From positions 28,000,434 through 28,064,433 of the forward strand of contig NC_090759.1 in the NCBI RefSeq assembly GCF_036898095.1: 64,000 bases of DNA. The letters are read 5' to 3'. The DNA comes from Palaemon carinicauda. Its lineage: Eukaryota > Arthropoda > Malacostraca > Decapoda > Palaemonidae. The notes beneath the pieces are model-generated. The model saw only the letters and a program-made list of their open reading frames with translations, was not told the DNA's origin and did not search any database. Numbering within the stretch: position 1 is the stretch's first letter; each line of letters starts with the position of its first letter. Shown here piece by piece: positions 47,068 through 57,843 of this stretch. The position numbers and the translations under genes are program-made.

Positions 47068-47639
47068 CCCAGTGACAAGGCCTATATTCGAGATGGCCTT
47101 GATCCATCCACCCATTCCCGAAGGTCTTGCCCCAGCAAGCAAAAGATCTATTTTCTTGACAAAGAGATTAAAAACATGGACTACCCCCAAGGTTTTCACA
47201 ATTTCCGATACACCATTCCATCAACAGATGTTGGTTTTTCAGCTAAAACTCATCCTCTAGCATATTCAGACTGCCCGGCACAAACCAAGGTAGAAATGGG
47301 ATATTCCTTTCTTCCATGCAGTTTAGGAGTTAGTGCTAAATGAAAAGGTTTTTGAATGCATCCCTTCCCGTTCACTTATGTATTGCCTGTGGGCAGAATC
47401 TGTACCATCGCTATCGGCAGATCTTCAGAATGTATTAAAGCCTTGAGTACTAAAAGAAGTACCAAACAGTTGATATTTAAATGTACTCCTATTGAGTCCA
47501 AGACCCTGTCAGAAGGATATCCTTCAAGGCTGCTTCCTACCATAGCAATAAGGACCAAAACATTGAGAGGTCTAGAGCCTGGATCGTCAAATTCATTCCA
47601 AACACAGAAGCTGCAGTCTCTTGCCAATTAAAGGTTGCC

Positions 47640-48410
47640 GACTGGTCATTGAAGAGTAGAATCAAGGCAATTTTTTTCTTTAATCTTGATTGGGGGATGT
47701 ATTTTTCCAGCAAAGCCATCATACCTGGGGGAAACAACCATATGTAGGCTCTGAGAGCCTTTGAAATCTTGAATTGCTAGATTTATGTTCAGAAAGGACT
47801 GGATTTTTCTGCTAGACAGAATAGCTTTGAAAAGAATTGAGGCCATCATTCTCAAATGAGAACACGACTTGCGTAGAAAATCAGGGTGTCATAAGGGGTA
47901 GAGCAGCGAGCAATCCCTAGAGGGATAAGTATCAGATAAGATCCAAGAAAGTAGACTGAGGTGGTATGGTCATGTCATGAGAAGAGATGAACAGTATATT
48001 GGGAGGAGAGTGATGGAAATGGAGGTACAGGGAACGAGGAGGTAGATGCAAAGCGCTGGCCAGAAACAATGACCTCACATAAAAGTGGGAAAAGATGCAG
48101 AAAAAGAAGAAGATTCTCAAATGAATTATAAAATAACTGGAGTCAGAGGAATATACTTGAAATTCACAAAATTGCCCATATTCCTCAAGAGGTTAAAGAG
48201 TTTGTGACTCCTTAAAAAGACATCCTTCAATGAACTCAGCATTAGCCAGTTGTCTAGGTATAATGTGACCCTGATGCTTAAGATTTGTAACCATCTGGTG
48301 ACCAGAGCCAATACTCTCGGGAAGACTTGGGGTGCCTTGCTAGACCCGTACTTGAGTCTGCTTACAGAACAAGAAAATGTGGGCCTAAAAGGCTGATGGG
48401 AGATCATCCA
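47640..48410 (-). pseudogene. DIRS H reverse transcriptase remnant
   Basis: 48407-48126 reads SSKAPQVFPRVLALVTRWLQ then TLYLDNWLMLSS, matching copy A STAPQVFTRVFALISSWAHR then RYLDDWLVLAD. 47855-47646 reads LFKAILSSRKIQSF, matching DLHKAFPSDDRIARL. Between them a LINE fragment (47935-48118) has inserted. Catalytic Asp-Asp is Asp-Asn, so the enzyme is dead even locally. Confidence 0.7.
47935..48118 (+). mobile_element. RTE-like LINE 3' fragment in DIRS H
   Basis: The plus strand reads RLRWYGHVMRRDEQYIGRRV followed by MEMEVQGTRR. The WYGHVxRRD and G-T-R-R-x-R-P motifs are typical of the C-terminus of RTE-type ORF2; the LINE at 62098 has RWFGHVERME there. An AAGAAGAAG tail follows near 48106-48114. 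It splits the RT of DIRS H. Confidence 0.75.
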
Positions 48411-49504
48411 ACCACTCTTCTAGACTAGAGCAAGGGAGAATTATGGGGGTGCCATAGAAAACTTGGACATATCCAAAGCTGGGTGCAAGACACTGAAGAC
48501 TTAGGGACCAAGAACAGATGATGGTTTAACTCCAGACACAACTACTCGACTAAATCCATCAACTTCTGAACTTCTTGCAAACGAAACAATGACTTGTTGG
48601 GATTGCCACAAGAACACTGACATGATCGCCAACTTTTATAAATGAGACAGATATATGAATGGTAGTTGGTACTATTCCTGAAAGAATTAAAGAACCCACA
48701 TATCCAGATGAAGCCAGCCCAAATTTTCCAAGAAATAAGCAGTAACTGGGGACTGACAGTGTCATTCCAGGATACTCCATGATCTCTGAGCCAAGTTTCC
48801 ATAGAGTTCATTGCCGAAATGGGTGAGGGAGACCCCTTGACACTGAATGACCCCTAGGATGTGAACAGAAATTTGGAGCCAAGGGCATTGAAGCAAACAA
48901 TAAAAAAAGGAAAGGTTTTCTGTGCACAAAGCTCAGGACATCATATCACAATGGTTTTGGGAGGAAACATTCTCTAATATCATTATGCAGCTAGCCAGTT
49001 TACTCTTTCATAGGATTGGGCCCGACATGGAGGTAGAAAAACATATGCTGCTCTACTCTTGAGACACCAAACTATTCCACCAAGAGCAGACATGTTTTAT
49101 CCATTTCAGAACAATTACATTAGGCCTGTGCCAACTTCAAAGTATTATTCAATAAAGCACAACCAATATGCTTAAAAAATTCCAAGCCTCCCGAGATTGA
49201 ATTTTTCTATAGAGGAATTAATTTCCCATGCTCTACTTAGGCCATCAGCTCCAGCCTTGAATTTTTTGGTGGACCATGAAACCGTACCTTCCAATAAGAG
49301 CCTCTTCCCATAAAGGTCTATCAATAGGGGCAAGAATGCATTCACTAAAAAAATGAAATCTTAATAAAAACATTAGTTAATCATATACACACCTGATGTT
49401 CATATTGCTTTGTTCTCAAAGCCTGACTTACAATGATGCTACCACATAAAAAAATTTCCTGTTTTATACTTTTCTAAAAGGTCACGCCTCCTGCACATGA
49501 AGAC

Positions 49505-49505
<1 letters not shown>

Positions 49506-49566
<61 letters not shown>
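49506..49566. repeat. (GA)n microsatellite beside exon 1 donor
   Basis: About 61 bp of GA. On the gene strand this is a (CT)n polypyrimidine tract that begins about 5 nt after the GT of the exon 1 splice donor. Confidence 0.97.
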
Positions 49567-49571
<5 letters not shown>

Positions 49572-49824
49572 ATGAGGATTTGCTGGCTTTATGATGCAGC
49601 CGACATTGCTTGTAGTACGAAAAGTTCCAAATCCAGGATTGACATGAAATTCTTTCTTTTTTAACTGGACAAAACCATCAGGTTTTTGTGAAAAATATCG
49701 ACTTCTTAAAGGAAAGTTAATCTGCTTCTGAAGTATAGTTCTAACGCATGTTGCCATGAAACCTGGATGTATTTTTCTTGTGATGATCCTCATTTTCCTT
49801 ATAGTTGAGCTCTTACAAAAAGAT
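49572..49824 (-). CDS. FAM185A: FAM185A-like, first coding exon found
   Basis: The minus strand reads from a probable acceptor (CTTTATTTTCAG before 49824) through Met codons at 49793 and 49757 to the donor CCTCAT|GTAAGT after 49572, ending in phase 0. The frame is also open upstream of 49793 to the acceptor, so translation may start in an unseen upstream exon, at 49793, or at 49757. The start MATCVRTILQKQINFPLRSR followed by YFSQ is basic, lacks acidic residues and has an R-x-Y-(F)-S site, as in mitochondrial presequences. It then reads EFHVNPGFGTFRTTSNVGC and IIKPANPH, matching the FAM185A N-terminal domain. Confidence 0.8.
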
Positions 49825-50084
49825 CTGAAAATAAAGAAAAGATTGTATAGTACAGGAATCAGTTCATTTTAAAATTGTGTGCCATAGTACAAACATCATT
49901 ATCCTGGTACAAAATTATGTCTATGCGCTACTATACACTCCGGTAATTCCAGCCATTGGTTTATAATTTGGGTATGGTTTGTCATCAAAATTTAACCTGA
50001 CAGTAAAATTCAACTATTAATAGTTTTATTGCCAAAGGCACTCTGAGATTTCTAATTATTTGATAGCTAATAAGGTAGGGCATG

Positions 50085-50265
50085 TTTGTTCCGTAACCGA
50101 AATACAAACCACGCTATTTACATAGGGTTTACTTTCGGCGTAGCCGAAATGACGAGCCATTAGATTTTTAACGAAGGTTAACTACCCCCTGCTAGTTATC
50201 AGGGGGAAGGGAAGGGGTAGCTTGCTACCCCTCCCCCCCCCACACACCTGTGAGTTGTCTCCCTT
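50085..50265 (+). repeat. DIRS A left inverted terminal repeat
   Basis: Starts TTTGTTCCGTAACCGAAATA. From about 50104 it is the inverted counterpart of 57640-57800: CGAAATGACGAGCCATTAGA and TAGCTTGCTACCCCTCC have complements on the right. It probably carries the element's promoter (family inference). Confidence 0.88.
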
Positions 50266-50367
50266 CACTTTTTGGCTCGGACGAAGACAGACGTTGCTGT
50301 TTTTCGTCCTCGTTAATGACAGCCTTAATTTGTTTTTTTACTTTTTCTAGTTCTGTGTGCTTGGAAG

Positions 50368-53300
50368 TTGGCCTCGACCGTTGTCATAGTTATGCGCAAG
50401 TGCCCTGGACTCGCTGGCCGCCCTTGTGAGACCTTCAGGTCAGCAGAGGACACCGATCCTCACACCCTTTGCCCGCAGTGCCGAGGCCTACGGTGTGATA
50501 GGGAGAATACGTGCAGTGAGTGTAGGGAGTGGTCTGCCTCCCAGTGGGAGAAGTTCGGCCGCCGGTGTATGAAGAAGTCTAAGAGAGACCGTTCTCCTTC
50601 AGGGGCAACCTTGAAGAAGGAAGGCACCAAGGACTCCTCTTCCGCCGGCCGAACCTCCTCCGAAGCTCCCACTCAATCGGTCTCTCGTGAGAGGCTGCCG
50701 AGTGGTAGCGCAGACCCTAGTGGTGTTTCCCGACCTCGGGGTGCGGGAGAGGGCGTTGCCTCCCTTAGCGTGGCAGCTCCCTCTTCTCCTCCGGGGGAGG
50801 ATAATTTGGATTTTGATTCAGCTTTGGGCTTCCTTGGGGCTTAAGGGCACGCCCTCCAAGGAAGCCCTGTTTGACCTGATCCAGTTGGGGGCTGCGGTCA
50901 AACAGTCGCCGGTAATACCGGAGGTATTCCCTTCGGATTTTGTCGACACTGTTTTGGCCGAGCCTTCCGACGGGTCTGGTCAAACCCTTGATACTGCTCC
51001 TGTTGCGGACGTTGCTGATGGCTCTCCTCCTCCCTCCGAAGATCCTCCGAGGGGGGAGGGGAGTCCCACGGTCTCTCCTGTGGGCGGGTCTCCCCCTCGG
51101 GGGAGGGCGCTGACAGAGACTCCTCTTCGGAGGACTGATGACCCGGACGCCCTTCCTCGTGGTCGTATTCGACGTAAGGCCCGTCGGCCTCTTCGCAGCA
51201 GAGGACTTCCTTCTCCCTATAAAGGAGTTAGGCGGCGCCTCTTTGGGTCGTCCTCTCCTGATCCTCCCCCTAAGCAGGAGCCCCCCCGTCAGGAGCAGCC
51301 CGTCACAGCAGCGCCCCTTGACCTCTCCGCAGATCGTTCGCGATCCCCTACGCCTGCCAGACCTTCCGACCTACCTTCTCCGTTCCTGGCTGCAGATGCG
51401 GTTTGGGCACCTTCTCACCCTGTTATCCAACAGGCACCGATCCCTTCGGGGGTAAGGGACTCTACTCACGGTGTGGGTAAGTCCCTTGTGTGTCAGGGTT
51501 CCCCTGCGCGCCCACCTGCGCGTTCGCGTGCAGTAGCCCTCAAGCGCTCCCCAGAGTTACAATCTTCGGACTTAACTCGCCAGCGATCACCTGCTCGCCA
51601 GCGCTCTCCTGTGCGGCAGCGATCACCTGCTCGCCAGCGCTCTCTGATGTGCGCAAGGCGCACCCACGTTCTCCTGTGCGCAGCCGCGCTACTGCTCAAC
51701 CTGTTCCTGATGTGTGCCCAGCGCCCCAACGATCATCACCGCGTCCACGATCACCTGATCTGGATTTAGGCAAGGGTCCTAACCCGTCGCCTCGCCCACC
51801 ACCCCTGCGCGCCCTTCTACTCCGGCACAACAGCGAGCTAAAGCTCCTGTTCGCGAGCGTTCGTCCACCTCTTCAGATGTGCACAGTAATCTTACTGCGC
51901 GCCAACGTTCTCCTGCGCGTTCACGCGATTACTCGTCTGTGCGCAAGCGCTCTCCTGAGCGCCCTCGCCCTCTTCAGTCTGATCGCCCCAGGTCTCCGAC
52001 TCGCCCGCGCGATAAATCGCCTGCGCGCAGTCGTTCGCCTGTTCGTGGTACGCGCCATCGTTCTCCGGAACGCACGCGACATCGCTCTCCGCCTGGCAAA
52101 CGCTCGCGGCTTTTTTCGCCTGATCATCGCCGTTCTCCTACGCGTCGTCGTCGATCGCCTAGTGCTCAGCGCACACCTTCACCCGCGCGGTCTCGTGCTC
52201 CTTCACGTGCGCGCCAACGCGTTCCCTCGCCAACGCACCATCGTGTCCTTTCGCCTGCGCGCACCCACTCGCCAGCGCGCCCCCTCGCCCGTGAGCGAAC
52301 GCACCCACGCGCATTCTTCCACACGCGCAATTCCTCGAATGCCTTTTCGCGTGAGAACCGCCGCGATTCCCATTCCCGCAGGGAACATCAGCGCAGCCAA
52401 CCGACAGGGACATGGACTTCCAGATCAGCCTCCAGATCGCCTCCGCGCAAGCGTAGGATTACCTACCAGCACCAGGACGGATCTACGGAGAGGTCCATGC
52501 CACACTTTTTCCTCTTCTTTTCAGGCAGACCCTGTGGCGTCCACTCCGAAGGATCAGGAGATCCCCTTCCCTCCAGCGGGGATAACCGACACTTCGTCAG
52601 TTACCCGTCAGCCTTGGTTCCGTCACATTATGAACGCAGTGGTTCAGGCTGTGAAGCCTGCCCTCGTTGATATGGGACTTAAACCAACGGCAGACTCATC
52701 CCCGCTGAAGAGAAGGAGAGGAGTGGATTTCGTGGTGACTTCTCCTCGGGAGAAGTTGGCTCCCAAGAGGTCGGTTAGGAGGACTCCTACGCCTTCTCCT
52801 ACGCGTGCTGTTTCTCATTCTCCTGTGGACGAGGTATCTCCTTCCTCAGGGGAGTCCAGCGAGGCAGGGTTGTCTCCCACGGCACCAATGGGAGGAACCC
52901 CTCCTCTTCGGAGAGAAGATGCTCGCGAGAAAGCCCCCTTCCGGACCTCTTTGCTGGAGTACTGTATTCCTACTATGAGGGAGCCCAAGGACTCCAAGAC
53001 GATTCCTAAATCGTCATCCAGGATACGTCCAGAGCCAACTAAACCCCGGGAGGACGTCCATGTATCTCCCCAAGATGAGCCTTTGGGGACCGGAGACTTA
53101 GATGTCAGTCCGCAAGGAGGAGACCAGTTCGAGTCGGAACACGCTTTCTGGCAGGTCCAAGGCTTGATGAGGCAGCTCAACAAGTTTAAGGACCCGGAGA
53201 CTGCCCCTCGTGAGGGCAAGGACAAGGTGCTAGACGAAGTCTACGGCACCCAGAAACCCTCTAAGTCCAACGCAGCTTTGCCTTGGTCCAAAGGGGTGAA

Positions 53301-54102
53301 AGGGGCCAGGGACAGGGTCGAAGCCCAGCTCTCTGAGCTCGCCTCCTCTGGTCGTTCTTCTGCTGGGTTCAAACTCCTCCCACCTCCTCGAGTACATCAG
53401 AGGAGGTACTTTGAGATCATGGGGGAGTCCAGTATGGCCCTTCCGCTCCACCATTCCGTGGAAGAGCTGACCAGGGGAACTCCTCTCGAGAAGCTCTTCG
53501 CCCGGCAGGTGACGTTCTCGGCGTCGGAGATCCGGAACCTTGAGAAGATCGCGAAGAGTGCCATGCAGGCCACTTCGTGGCTGGACGTTTGGCTGGGATC
53601 TCTGGGCATCCTATTGCGCTCTGAGGATCTGTCCAAGGAGAGCAATAGGAAGGCTTTGGAGACCTTCCTCCTCTCGGGCACGCGTTCGATCGAGTTCCTC
53701 GCTCACCAGGTTGCTAACCTGTGGGCTAACTCGATCCTCAAGCGTCGCAACGCAGTGGCCGAGAGGTTCCATCCGAAGGTCCCCGCCGTGGACGTCTGCA
53801 GGCTCAGGCACTCCTCCATTACTGGGAGGGATCTGCTCGAGCCCAAGGACATAGAACAAACAGCCGAGAGGTGGAGGAGATCGAATCAAGATTCTCTCCT
53901 CCAGAGGGCCCTGACATTTCGGCCCTACAAGCCTCCGGCACTTCAACAGCAACAGCAGCCTCGCAAGACACCGAAGCAGGCTCCGGCAGCTAAGACAGGG
54001 GTGTCTAAGCCACAGCCCTTTCAGACCAAGGACAGAAAGTGCGGCAAGTCCTCTAGGGGAGGTAAGAATCCTAGAGGCAGCGGCCGAGGCCGCAAGCGCT
54101 AG
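50368..54102 (+). pseudogene. DIRS A Gag (ORF1), frameshifted
   Basis: Starts MASTVVIVMRKCPGLAGRPC. Residues 35-52 form C-x2-C-x4-C-x5-C-x2-C (CPQCRGLRCDRENTCSEC), a possible zinc-binding knuckle. A one-base gain in the GGGG run near 50838 shifts the frame. Reading then passes to frame 2 (RGLPSPYKGV, RQRSPARQRSPVRQRSP), frame 1, frame 3 (an Arg/Ser/Pro domain, about 51815-52510) and back to frame 1 for the conserved C-terminal half (KRRRGVDFVVTSPREKLAPK ... FSASEIRNLEKIAKSAM ... AERWRRSNQDSLLQRAL), ending in a basic Gly/Arg tail (RGGKNPRGSGRGRKR) at 54102. Gag is the presumed RNA-packaging protein. About four frame changes make it non-functional as one protein. Confidence 0.85.
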
Positions 54103-54263
54103 GATTGGCAATCCCCCCCGCGTGTCCACCTGTGGGGGGATGCCTGAAAAGTTGCGTGCACAGGTGGCAGCAACTTGGGGCCGATTCTTGGACGGTCTCT
54201 GTGATCGGCTAAGGTTATCGCGTCCCGTTCACGACATCTCCACCTCCCCTGACAGCGAATCCA

Positions 54264-56010
54264 GTGCCGCTGAACTCCTATGCCATGGGATCGGCAAAGG
54301 GGTTAGCCCTTCGGGCAGAAGTCGAGACCATGCTCAAGAAGGATGCTCTCCAGGAGGTCGACGACGGCTCCCCAGGCTTCTTCAGTCGACTCTTTCTTGT
54401 AAAGAAGGCGTCTGGAGGCTGGAGACCGGTCATCGACCTCTCAGCCCAGAACAAGTTTGTCAAGCAAACTTCTTTCAGCATGGAGACAGCAGACACGGTC
54501 AGACTTGCAGTGAGACCGCAAGACTTCATGTGCACACTGGATCTGAAGGACGCGTACTTCCAGATCCCAATCCATCCGTCTTCCAGGAAGTACTTGAGAT
54601 TCAGCCTAGAAAGCAAGATCTACCAGTTCAAGGTGCTGTGTTTCGGTCTCTCCACAGCTCCTCAGGTGTTCACCAGAGTGTTCGCTCTGATTTCGTCTTG
54701 GGCGCACAGGAACGGCATACGTCTCCTCCGTTATCTGGACGACTGGCTGGTCCTGGCAGACTCGGAGTCGACCCTTCTTCGACACCGAGACAGGCTTCTG
54801 GAGGTTTGCCGAGACCTGGGGGTCGTGGTAAACCTCGAGAAGTCCTCTCTGCTTCCGACGAAACGACTGGTATATCTAGGCATGATATTAGACACCGATC
54901 TCCACAAAGCCTTTCCATCAGACGACAGGATAGCAAGGCTGAGGATGGTCGCAGAACCTTTCCTCAGGCGGGAAGAGCTTCCGGCCCATTCGTGGTTGCG
55001 TCTTCTAGGTCACCTTTCCTCCCTGGCACGTCTAGTTCTGAACGGCCGCCTCAGGATAAGATCCCTGCAATGGCGGCTAAAGTCACGGTGGAATCAAGGC
55101 TCCGATTCTCCGGACTTTCTGGTTTCTATAGGATCCACGGAACTGACGGACCTTCGGTGGTGGCTGAACGACGTGAACCTTCGGAAGGGAGTGGATCTTC
55201 TCGTCCTCCCCCCGGAATTGACTCTGTTTTCGGACGCGTCAAAAGAAGGGTGGGGGGCCCACATTCTGAACCAAAGGATCTCAGGCCTCTGGTCAGAATC
55301 AGAAAAGTACCTCCGTTTTCCTGGCTCTTCAACAGTTCCAACGGACCCTGGCGGGCCACTCCGTAGTGGTGATGAGCGACAACACTACAGTAGTGGCTTA
55401 CATCAACAAGCAGGGAGGTACCTTTTCTCGACAGCTATCCCATCTTGCAGTAGAGATTCTGAGGTGGTCCGAAGCCCACTCGGTCACACTTTCGGCTCGC
55501 TTCATTCCAGGCAAGAGGAATGTGCTCGCCGACAATCTGAGCAGAGCGACGCAGATAGTGAGTACCGAGTGGTCTTTGGATCCTCAGATAGCCAACAAAG
55601 TCCTGACTTTGTGGGGTTCCCCGACAGTAGATCTGTTCGCGACAGCCTTGAACTTCAAGCTGCCCCTGTACTGCTCTCCAGTCCCGGACCCCAAGGCTCT
55701 CTGGCAAGATGCTTTTCAGCAGAGGTGGGACAACATCGACGTTTACGCCTTCCCACCATTCTGTGTGATGAGAAGGGTGCTCAACAAGACCAGACTATCG
55801 GTCAATCTCTCCATGACTCTTGTAGCTCCGCTGTGGCATCACGCGGAATGGTTCCTGGACCTTCTGCAGCTCCTGACGGAGCTTCCGAGGGAACTCCCCC
55901 CACAACACGAGCTACTCAGACAACCACACTGCAACATCTTCCACAAGGCCGTAGCGTCGCTTCGGCTTCACGCCTGTAGACTATCCAGCGTCTCCTCACG
56001 GAGAGAGGAT
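54264..56010 (+). pseudogene. DIRS A reverse transcriptase-RNase H (ORF2)
   Basis: Frame from Met 54264: RT motifs SGGWRPVIDLS (50-60), LDLKDAYFQIPI (92-103) with a catalytic Asp, LCFGLSTAPQVF (125-136) and YLDDW (157-161) with the catalytic Asp pair; thumb up to about residue 280. RNase H begins ELTLFSDASKEGWGAHI (Asp 324). At about 55314 a small deletion shifts the frame and removes the expected LELRA helix with the catalytic Glu. RNase H resumes in frame 1 with VVMSDNTTVVAYINKQGG and SARFIPGKRNVLADNLSRA. Then comes DLFATALN, DAFQQRW, FPPFCVMRRVL, LVAPLWHHAEWF, resembling the methyltransferase-like domain found after RNase H in DIRS (moderate confidence). Confidence 0.9.
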
Positions 56011-56033
56011 TTTCGCAACAGGTTGCGGACAGG

Positions 56034-56995
56034 ATGTCTCGCCACCTACACAAGTCCTCTATCGGAGTCTACCAGGCGAAGTGGAAAGTCTTCTGTGGTT
56101 GGTGTCGTGGGAGGGGTATCTCTCCACTCGATGCCACTATTCCAGCAATAGCGGAGTTTCTTGTGTATTTACAAGAGGAAATGCGCCTTTCAGTTCCAGC
56201 GGTGAAAGACTATCACTCAGCCTTAAGCCTGGCGTTTAGGCTGAAAGGAGTGGACATTTCCTCTTCGTTAAAACTTTCTCTACTCATACGCATCTATGAG
56301 CTTACCTGCCCTCAGTCAGAAGTAAGACCTCCTCCTTGGAACGTGGTTCAGGTCCTCAGGGCTCTGAAGAGAGCCCCGTTTGAACCATTACGCCAGGCGT
56401 CTGATCGCCACCTGTCTTGGAAGACTGCTTTCCTGCTCACTTTGGCCTCGGCCAAGCGGGTCAGTGAACTTCATGGTCTTTCTTACGACGTCGCCCATTC
56501 AAGGGGATGGGGGGGAGGTAACGTTCAGGTTCGTCCCTGACTTTGTTGCCAGGACTCAGAACCCTGGGGTGTCAGACCCTAGGTTCGACTCCTTCGGGGT
56601 AATGAGTCTTCGTTCTGTAACAAGTGACCCAGACCATCATTTACTTTGCCCAGTGAGGAGTCTGAGGCATTACTTGAAAAGAACAGCTGCAAGAGTTATT
56701 CGTAAGCACAGGAAGGACAAAGAGGAGGGTCACCAAGAACACCATATCGGCCTGGATCCGGAAGGTTATTCAACACACCTTGGATCCTGACCCTCCTCCG
56801 TCACGCCGCCCTAGAGCGCACAATGTCAGGGGCATCGCTACGTCCCTGGCATTCAAGAGAAATTTCTCTGTGACGCAGGTTTTGCAAGCTTGGGTGTGGA
56901 AGCGCCAGACAACCTTCACAGCCCACTACCTGCAAGACGTGATCCACAGGAGCTTCGATACATTCTCTATTGGCCCTGTGGTGGCTGCACAATAG
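56034..56995 (+). pseudogene. DIRS A tyrosine recombinase (ORF3), frameshifted
   Basis: Starts MSRHLHKSSIGVYQAKWKVF, overlapping the end of ORF2 in another frame, as is usual in DIRS. Catalytic blocks: LASAKRVSELHGLS (Arg 142) in the first frame; a shift in the GGGGGGG run near 56510 moves reading to frame 1 (VTFRFVPDFVARTQNPGV, CPVRSLRHYL). A further shift near 56770 leads to frame 2 with RAHNVRGIATSLAFKRNFSV (the HxxR box) and TTFTAHYLQDV, whose Tyr is the likely nucleophile. All four active-site elements (R, H-x-x-R, Y) remain but are spread over three frames. The enzyme would integrate the circular DNA copy. Confidence 0.9.
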
Positions 56996-57490
56996 CTGGT
57001 CTAACCTCAGGCTCCTTAATGGACAGGTAGCAGAAGGTTGGGGGCATTGTTACCCGGTTTTAGTCTGCGTGATTGAAAGAGTATGTCTAGCCCTTACCTC
57101 TTTCTTCATTCTCCCCTCCCTTGGGGAACGCAGCATCCTGGTCTCTGCATAGCTGACCTCAACCTCTGCAGGTAAACCATGCTCCCTTGTGCTCCTAGTA
57201 TTAACTGTAATACTGATTGTGGACCCATACCCTGACGAGGTGGTATTGGGAACGTCCTAGCCTAGATTTCTATCTAAAGAACTCCAGGTCAACTTCCTAG
57301 GACGAGTCACAACTTCCTCTACACACAACTTATGTAGGCCGCACGTCCGTAGCAAGCATCGGAAAGTGCGAGGTGCAGGGACCCCCTTTCTCGAGTACTG
57401 CTCACTCGGTTTTCGGGTCCCCGGGTAAAGCCAAAAGCCAGTAAGGCTGGGGACTTTCCACCCTTCCTAAGGGGTAAGTCACCCTATGGA
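56996..57490 (+). other. DIRS A 3' noncoding segment
   Basis: The interval between the recombinase and the internal complementary region is noncoding. It is conserved in copy G (37830-38010 and 34690-34960), for example CTGGTCTCTGCATAGCTGAC and ACCCTGACGAGGTGGTATTG. No feature is recognised beyond that. Confidence 0.6.
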
Positions 57491-57581
57491 AATAGCGTGG
57501 TTTGTATTTCGGTTACGGAACAAATGACAAATTCGGAGATAATTTGTATTTTTCCTAATCATACAAACCTTAGCTATTTAC
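57491..57581 (+). repeat. DIRS A internal complementary region
   Basis: 57491-57523 (AATAGCGTGGTTTGTATTTC then GGTTACGGAACAA) is the reverse complement of the extreme left end (50085-50117). 57521-57581 (AAATGACAAATTCGGAGATA ...) is the reverse complement of the extreme right end (57783-57843). The two abut through a shared AAA. In DIRS models this region aligns the two ends of the minus-strand cDNA for circularisation. Confidence 0.92.
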
Positions 57582-57599
57582 ACATATTTGCCCACCAGC

Positions 57600-57843
57600 C
57601 CTGTCCCCCAAGTCAAGTCCTACCTCTAAGTGAAGTGAGACAACTCACAGGTGTGTGGGGGGGGAGGGGTAGCAAGCTACCCCTTCCCTACCCCCAGCTA
57701 ACTAGCGGGGGGGGGGGGGGGGGTAAACCCTCGTTAAAAATCTAATGGCTCGTCATTTCAGCTACACCGAAAGTAAACCGTATGTAAATAGCCAAGGTTT
57801 GTATGGTTAGGAAAAATACAAATTATCTCCGAATTTGTCATTT
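57600..57843 (+). repeat. DIRS A right inverted terminal repeat
   Basis: ACTCACAGGTGTGTGGGGGG, GTAGCAAGCTACCCC, TCTAATGGCTCGTCATTTCA and CACCGAAAGTAAACC are inverted matches of the left repeat. It ends CCGAATTTGTCATTT. It includes a poly-G run at 57708-57722. Confidence 0.88.

Larger units (their letters stand above)
44085..48900 (-). mobile_element. DIRS copy H, heavily decayed
   Basis: A right-end-like repeat at 44085-44330 (TAATTTGTATTTTCCCTAAC ...) is followed, along the plus strand, by reversed recombinase (about 44760-45200), post-RNase H linker (45211-45558) and RT (47640-48410). The RT retains SSKAPQVFPRVLALV and YLDNW, the latter mutated from YLDDW. A 21-bp minisatellite and a LINE fragment are inserted. 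No left repeat is recognisable. This is probably the oldest intronic copy. Minus strand, intron 1. Confidence 0.62.
50085..57843 (+). mobile_element. DIRS copy A, nearly complete
   Basis: A 7.76-kb plus-strand element with every DIRS component: left inverted repeat (50085-50265), Gag (50368-54102), RT/RNase H (54264-56010), overlapping recombinase (56034-56995), internal complementary region (57491-57581) and right inverted repeat (57600-57843). Coding regions are full length but carry several frameshifts, and part of RNase H is lost. There is no integrase and no long direct terminal repeat. DIRS elements are copied through RNA, circularised, and inserted by the recombinase without a target duplication. 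This is the only copy antisense to the FAM185A-like gene, and it starts about 260 bp beyond exon 1. Confidence 0.92.

Noticed and set aside
46577..47107. Long repetitive proteins (SLTSPQVG-, CGDVRPT-, TSDLLVE-type) on both strands
   Set aside because: They arise from a stop-free 21-bp minisatellite that is open in several frames at once; no flanking coding context supports a gene.
53230..54129. Open frames on the minus strand across DIRS A Gag
   Set aside because: Antisense shadows of a GC-rich coding region; the plus-strand frame is conserved in copies E and G.
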